A stretch of 11,293 bases of DNA from Gemmatimonadaceae bacterium (GTDB lineage Bacteria; Gemmatimonadota; Gemmatimonadetes; Gemmatimonadales; Gemmatimonadaceae). Made by a program: the position numbers and the translations under genes. Under the pieces are notes generated by a model. The model was not told the origin of the DNA and ran no database searches. It saw nothing but the letters and a program-made list of their open reading frames with translations. Positions 7,837-11,293 of the stretch are shown here, piece after piece. Where the stretch lies: the NCBI GenBank assembly GCA_025451425.1, contig JANWKK010000236.1, positions 1-11,293 on the forward strand, in the 5' to 3' direction. Within the stretch, counting starts at the first letter, position 1, and the number at the start of each line of letters is the position of its first letter.

Positions 7837-10326
7837 TCACTCGCTACGGAGCGCCACATTCGGATCGACGCGTGCTGCGCGCCGAGCAGGAATCAAGCTT
7901 GCCGCGACCGCGACCGCGAGCAGCATCGCGATGACGATCGCGTAGATCGCAGGATCGCGCGGCGACTCGTCGAACAGCAGGGGCTTGACCCAGCGCGCCG
8001 CACCGATCGAGATCGCGCAGCCGATGAAGATGCCGGCAACCCCGTGGCGAAGACCTTGGCGGACGACGAGGCTCACGACGTCGCGGACCTGGGCGCCTAA
8101 CGCGATACGGACGCCCATCTCATGCGTTCGTTGCACAACGGTGTACGCGATGACGCTGTACAAACCGACAGCGGCGAGCGTCAGCGCGAGCAACCCGAAT
8201 ACAACGAACATGGTCGCGCCAACTTGCCAGGAGCGCATTTCTTGGCCGATGACCTCGCCGAATGCCGTGACCGTCACATACGAAGGCGACGGCATCAGGC
8301 GCTGCAGCTGACGACGAATCGCGTCGGCTTGGGCCGCGGCCTCACCGTGCGTCCGGATGAATAATCCCGTGCGGTTGGGATTGAACTGCGCCGCGGAGAG
8401 ATAATAGAAGTAACTCGGCTCGTCGCTGAGACTGCTGCTCTTGATGTTTTCGGCGATGCCGACGACGTACGTGCAGGGCACCGTGTCGGCGGAGACACGG
8501 ACGCACTGGCCAATCGGGTCCTTGCCCGGCCAGAGGACGCGACCCATCGCTTCGCTCACGACCATAGCGCGCGGTCCTCCGGCGAGATCCTGCGACTGAA
8601 TCGGTCGTCCGCGAATGATGCGCGTACCGAGCGTCGCGAAATATTCGGGCGTCACACTGTTGAGATCGAACTCGCCTAACCGGTCCACCGAGTCGATGCC
8701 GGCGACGTGGAGATCCATGCTCCACGTGCTCCAAAACGGGATGGTGACGTTTTGCGCCGCGTTTTCGACACCCGGCAGACTCTTCGCCGCCTGGAGTAAC
8801 TGCTGGCGAAGTGCGACCGCGTGGGCGCTATCGAGATCCACGCCGCGCATGTTGAGGTTGACGACCAGTACCGGATCGACGTCGTAGCCCAAGCGCACGG
8901 CTTTCACGTTGCGCAGACTACGCACAAAGAGGCCAGCGCCAACGAGCAGCACGACTGAAAGGGCGCCTTGCAGCAGAAGCAGTGCGACCCGCGTCCGCGA
9001 TCGGTGGTATGTTCCCTCGCGCGCACCGGCCTTGAGATCATTCGTCAACTCGGCGCGGTGCGCTTGAAGCGCGGGAGCGAGCCCGGTGAGGATGCCGGCC
9101 AGGAGCACGGCCACTCCGGCCACGATTAGCGTTCGCGTATCGGTGACAACGGTCGTCTCAGCGCCTTCAGGTAAGAAGAGCGCACGAAGCAGTCCACCGC
9201 CCGCCTGGCCGACGACCAGACCGGCGACGCCAGCGATGATCGAGAGAAGAATGCTTTCGGTGAGCAGCTGCGACAGCAGGCGTGCGCGCCCAACGCCTAA
9301 CGCAAGACGAACGGCGATCTCACGCCGTCGGCGCAATGCGCGGGCGAGGAGCAGATTAGCAACGTTCGCGCACGCGATGAGAAGGACGATGAGCGCCATG
9401 CCGGCGATGAGCGTTGCAACCTTCGCGAGGCTCGTTGCGTTTGGTCCGCGTTCGCTGAGGATCGACTGGATGCTGGCCCGAGGCCTCGCGAGCGCCGCCG
9501 GCGTTAGGCGTGGGCTGGTGGACTTCTGTACGTCGTAGCTTCGCCGGTACGCGTTCGAGAGATCGGCGTTCGCCGCCTCGATCGACACACCGGGCTTTCG
9601 CTGCGCGATCATCTCGGCAAAGGTCCAGTGATACGTCTGCCACCAGTTCTCCTTGTCGATCCGGACCCTGGACGCGCCGGCGTAGGCGGTGATCGGGATG
9701 AACGCGACCGGTGGCTGACTTGGCCAGAGTCCAACGAATCCACGCGGCGCGACGCCGATGACAGTGTAGAGCACCGGCCCAATCTGGATTTTCTCGCCGA
9801 GGACATCGCGGCGACCGCCGTAGCGAGCTTGCCAGTAGCCGTAGCCGAGCACGGCGACGGCAGTGCCGTTAGGCGGCGTGTCCTCGGCAGGAGTGAAATA
9901 GCGTCCGAAGGCGGCCGGGGCGTCGAAGAAGGAAAAGAAGCTTGCGCTGGTAATGCTGACGTTCATCTCGCGCGCTTCGTCGCCGACGCCGACCGCGAGC
10001 TTGCTCTCCCGCACCTCGGCAGTATGTGCAAAGTCAGTCGCCCACTTGGTGAGGTCGACATAGGCCGCGTACTGGATGTAGGCGCGCTGAGTCTCCTTGC
10101 CCCGGAACATTGAGCTGAGGTAGACGCGGTGCGTGAGCCCAGGATGCGCGAACATCGGCGGCGGGCGGAACAGCAAGTGATCCACGATGGAGAAGATTGC
10201 CGCATTGGCACCAATGCCGAGCGCGAGCGTGACAACGACAGCGATCGTGAAGCCCGGCTTCGCGCGGAGACCGCGCAGGGCGTAGCGGACGTCCTGAACC
10301 ATCGCATCCAGCCAACTAGTGCTCAT
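7837..10326 (-). CDS. ADOP-type MacB/FtsX permease, stand-alone
   Basis: A complete 829-residue permease. It opens with the classic ADOP N-terminus (DVRYALRGLRAKPGFT, then a helix containing TLALGIGANAAIFS at about 24-47). A first periplasmic domain follows, then the first FtsX core with EIAVRLALG at 336-344. After a second periplasmic domain comes a second core with EMGVRIALG at 736-744 and the tail RVDPNVALRSE. The frame can be extended to a GTG at 10383, but the ATG at 10326 is chosen because GAGGA lies four bases before it and the protein then starts at the usual distance from DVRYALR. Unlike the permease at 1800-4217 it has no PadR or HAAS partner and no copy of the 22-bp operator upstream. 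It is convergent with the protease lipoprotein and divergent from fusA. Role and substrate are unknown; no ATPase is adjacent. Confidence 0.93.
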   Translation of the reverse strand: MSTSWLDAMVQDVRYALRGLRAKPGFTIAVVVTLALGIGANAAIFSIVDHLLFRPPPMFAHPGLTHRVYLSSMFRGKETQRAYIQYAAYVDLTKWATDFAHTAEVRESKLAVGVGDEAREMNVSITSASFFSFFDAPAAFGRYFTPAEDTPPNGTAVAVLGYGYWQARYGGRRDVLGEKIQIGPVLYTVIGVAPRGFVGLWPSQPPVAFIPITAYAGASRVRIDKENWWQTYHWTFAEMIAQRKPGVSIEAANADLSNAYRRSYDVQKSTSPRLTPAALARPRASIQSILSERGPNATSLAKVATLIAGMALIVLLIACANVANLLLARALRRRREIAVRLALGVGRARLLSQLLTESILLSIIAGVAGLVVGQAGGGLLRALFLPEGAETTVVTDTRTLIVAGVAVLLAGILTGLAPALQAHRAELTNDLKAGAREGTYHRSRTRVALLLLQGALSVVLLVGAGLFVRSLRNVKAVRLGYDVDPVLVVNLNMRGVDLDSAHAVALRQQLLQAAKSLPGVENAAQNVTIPFWSTWSMDLHVAGIDSVDRLGEFDLNSVTPEYFATLGTRIIRGRPIQSQDLAGGPRAMVVSEAMGRVLWPGKDPIGQCVRVSADTVPCTYVVGIAENIKSSSLSDEPSYFYYLSAAQFNPNRTGLFIRTHGEAAAQADAIRRQLQRLMPSPSYVTVTAFGEVIGQEMRSWQVGATMFVVFGLLALTLAAVGLYSVIAYTVVQRTHEMGVRIALGAQVRDVVSLVVRQGLRHGVAGIFIGCAISIGAARWVKPLLFDESPRDPAIYAIVIAMLLAVAVAASLIPARRAARVDPNVALRSE

Positions 10327-10330
10327 CAGT

Positions 10331-10335
10331 TCCTC
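10331..10335 (-). promoter_or_regulatory. Ribosome binding site of the stand-alone permease
   Basis: GAGGA on the minus strand lies four bases before the ATG at 10326. It decides this start over the in-frame GTG at 10383. Confidence 0.65.
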
Positions 10336-10381
10336 GAGCGGGTCGGTCGCACGTAAGACAATGCAGAGGAGGAAACGGTTC

Positions 10382-10453
10382 ACGGACTGGGCTCCGTCCC
10401 CAATTCCTTGATTCGCCGCGAATACAGGGAAGTCTTGAGTAACTCCGGTATTC
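10382..10453. repeat. Small dyads upstream of the stand-alone permease
   Basis: Three short inverted repeats lie in the first part of the gene-free region: ACGGA-N6-TCCGT (10382-10397), ATTCG-CCG-CGAAT (10411-10423), and GAATAC (10420-10425) with GTATTC (10448-10453). They may be operator or leader structures of the minus-strand permease, but I find no clear promoter here and such dyads can be chance. Confidence 0.3.
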
Positions 10454-10465
10454 AGGCGCGAGCGT

Positions 10466-10600
10466 GAGCACGGGCTAACACGGACTCACAGGGACAATGA
10501 GGACAGACAACCGCCCGCAACAATGGCATGCGGCTCTTACGCCGTGTTAGTCTGCGTTTTGTCGGTGTTGGTCCGTGCGCAGGGATTCTGAGTCCGTGTT
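10466..10600. repeat. Inverted arms built from degenerate AACACGGACT units
   Basis: AACACGGACTCA (10477-10488) has a perfect 12-bp inverted partner TGAGTCCGTGTT at 10589-10600. CTAACACGG (10475-10483) also pairs with CCGTGTTAG (10542-10550). Further decayed units are GCACGGGCT on the left and, on the minus strand of the right arm, CAACACCGAC and GCACGGACC. The arms are thus clusters of a roughly 10-base unit in opposite orientation around a centre of about 50 bases. It has no coding potential that I can defend. It resembles the 'TCCGTGTT' type repeats I recall from intergenic DNA of environmental bacteria. Confidence 0.6.
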
Positions 10601-10643
10601 GACGATCTTGGGCCACACACGAAAGTGATTTGTGCTCGACCGG

Positions 10644-10671
10644 TTGACACGCGACCTCTCCCCAATAAATT
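10644..10671 (+). promoter_or_regulatory. Candidate sigma70 promoter upstream of fusA
   Basis: TTGACA at 10644-10649 is a perfect -35. After 16 bases comes TAAATT at 10666-10671 (4 of 6 to TATAAT), inside the only AT-rich patch of the region. A start near 10678 would give a 5' leader of about 340 bases before fusA, or a separate RNA ending at the hairpin at 10951-10978. Confidence 0.55.
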
Positions 10672-10677
10672 CAAGGG

Positions 10678-10978
10678 GCTCCGGGTTTTGCGCCTCGATC
10701 GCGCGTGGACTCTGGCGCAATCGTCCGGCGAACTGCGCGCCGGCTCTTATGGGCTCGCTCGATAGCAGCGAGGGTCGGCGCTCCAATGCAGTGGAGTGCT
10801 GCCGGTAGAGACACTAGGTGTCGACGCTCCCGAAAAGTAACGCAGGACAATCGAACGCTCGACGCACCAATGGTCGGGCGCGCCATGGGTCCCCTCTCGT
10901 GCTGCAGTGGCGAGTGTACCCGGCGACGGCGGATGGATACCGGTCCCGATGCGGGGCGGCAGGTCCACCCGCGTTTTT
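10678..10978 (+). ncRNA. Candidate structured RNA or long fusA leader
   Basis: Between the promoter and the terminator-like hairpin lie consecutive stem-loops: TTGCGCC/GGCGCAA (10688-10720), CCGGCG/CGCCGG (10725-10743), CTCGCT/AGCGAG (10754-10772), GCGCTCC/GGAGTGC with one G-U pair (10778-10799), and GACAC/GTGTC with a TAG loop (10810-10822). I see no protein worth calling here, and no hallmark of RNase P, SRP or tmRNA. GC-rich sequence folds easily, so the RNA is a hypothesis; the ends given are the inferred transcript start and the T run. Confidence 0.3.
10951..10978 (+). terminator. Terminator-like hairpin just before fusA (possible attenuator)
   Basis: GCGGG (10951-10955) and CCCGC (10968-10972) form a 5-bp stem with a 12-base loop, followed after one G by TTTTT at 10974-10978. 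It lies 41 bases before the fusA ATG. It could end a small RNA or act as an attenuator in the fusA leader. The stem is short, so confidence is moderate. Confidence 0.4.
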
Positions 10979-11019
10979 GCTGAGGGTCCAGAGGTTCGGG
11001 TTTAGGATTAACTGAATAT

Positions 11020-11293
<274 letters not shown>

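Larger units (their letters stand above)
479..9873. repeat. Dispersed octamer GCCTAACG, 12 copies of its core CCTAACG
   Basis: CCTAACG starts at 479, 1553, 3244, 6037, 6445, 7789, 8096 and 9296 on the plus strand; its complement CGTTAGG starts at 2717, 5288, 9502 and 9867. Eleven of the twelve are preceded by G (the exception is 7789). Copies occur in four of the large genes, in different frames, and once in an intergenic hairpin loop. The span given only brackets the copies; it is not one element. Confidence 0.55.

Noticed and set aside
10705..10983. 92-codon ORF before fusA
   Set aside because: It crosses the predicted stem-loops and the terminator hairpin, is Arg/Cys-rich, and has no good ribosome binding site.
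10384..11019. Known RNA genes (tRNA, RNase P, SRP, tmRNA) in the gene-free stretch
   Set aside because: I looked for their hallmark conserved segments and found none; only generic stem-loops remain.

Overview
The window looks like chromosomal DNA of a GC-rich environmental bacterium. Three large MacB/FtsX-type permeases of the 'acidobacterial duplicated orphan permease' (ADOP) kind, a PadR regulator with a HAAS-like membrane partner, and a lipoprotein built from bacterial Ig-like modules together suggest Gemmatimonadota or Acidobacteriota. The phylum is an inference from gene content, not from a marker-gene match.

Layout: (1) 1-1763 (+) is the 3' part of an ADOP permease. (2) 1764-1799 is a short convergent gap carrying a hairpin-forming intergenic repeat. 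(3) 5171-1800 (-) is a tightly coupled three-gene operon: padR, a small four-helix membrane protein with a HAAS-like N-terminus, and a complete ADOP permease. Its genes overlap by 8 and 4 bases. (4) 5172-5371 is a divergent control region with two tandem 22-bp operator-like units, a possible minus-strand promoter and a minus-strand terminator-like hairpin. (5) 5372-7810 (+) encodes a secreted lipoprotein with Ig-like domains and a C-terminal leishmanolysin-like zinc protease. (6) 10326-7837 (-) is a third ADOP permease, standing alone. (7) 10327-11019 is about 690 bases without a gene. It holds an inverted family of AACACGGACT repeats, a good sigma70-type promoter, a run of stem-loops and a terminator-like hairpin. 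(8) 11020-11293 (+) is the start of fusA (elongation factor G), cut by the window end.

How the parts may work together: PadR probably represses its own operon from the tandem operators. The HAAS-like protein may link membrane state to PadR, and the coupled permease is the presumed output. No ATPase gene accompanies any of the permeases here, so they must borrow one encoded elsewhere or work without transport, as is typical of 'orphan' permeases. The protease lipoprotein is divergent from padR and may share its control region.

The most unexpected signals are an over-represented octamer, GCCTAACG, spread over genes and one intergenic region on both strands without regard to reading frame; the duplicated PadR operator; and the structured, promoter-to-terminator segment just upstream of fusA. 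Everything is read by eye; no homology search or folding program was run.
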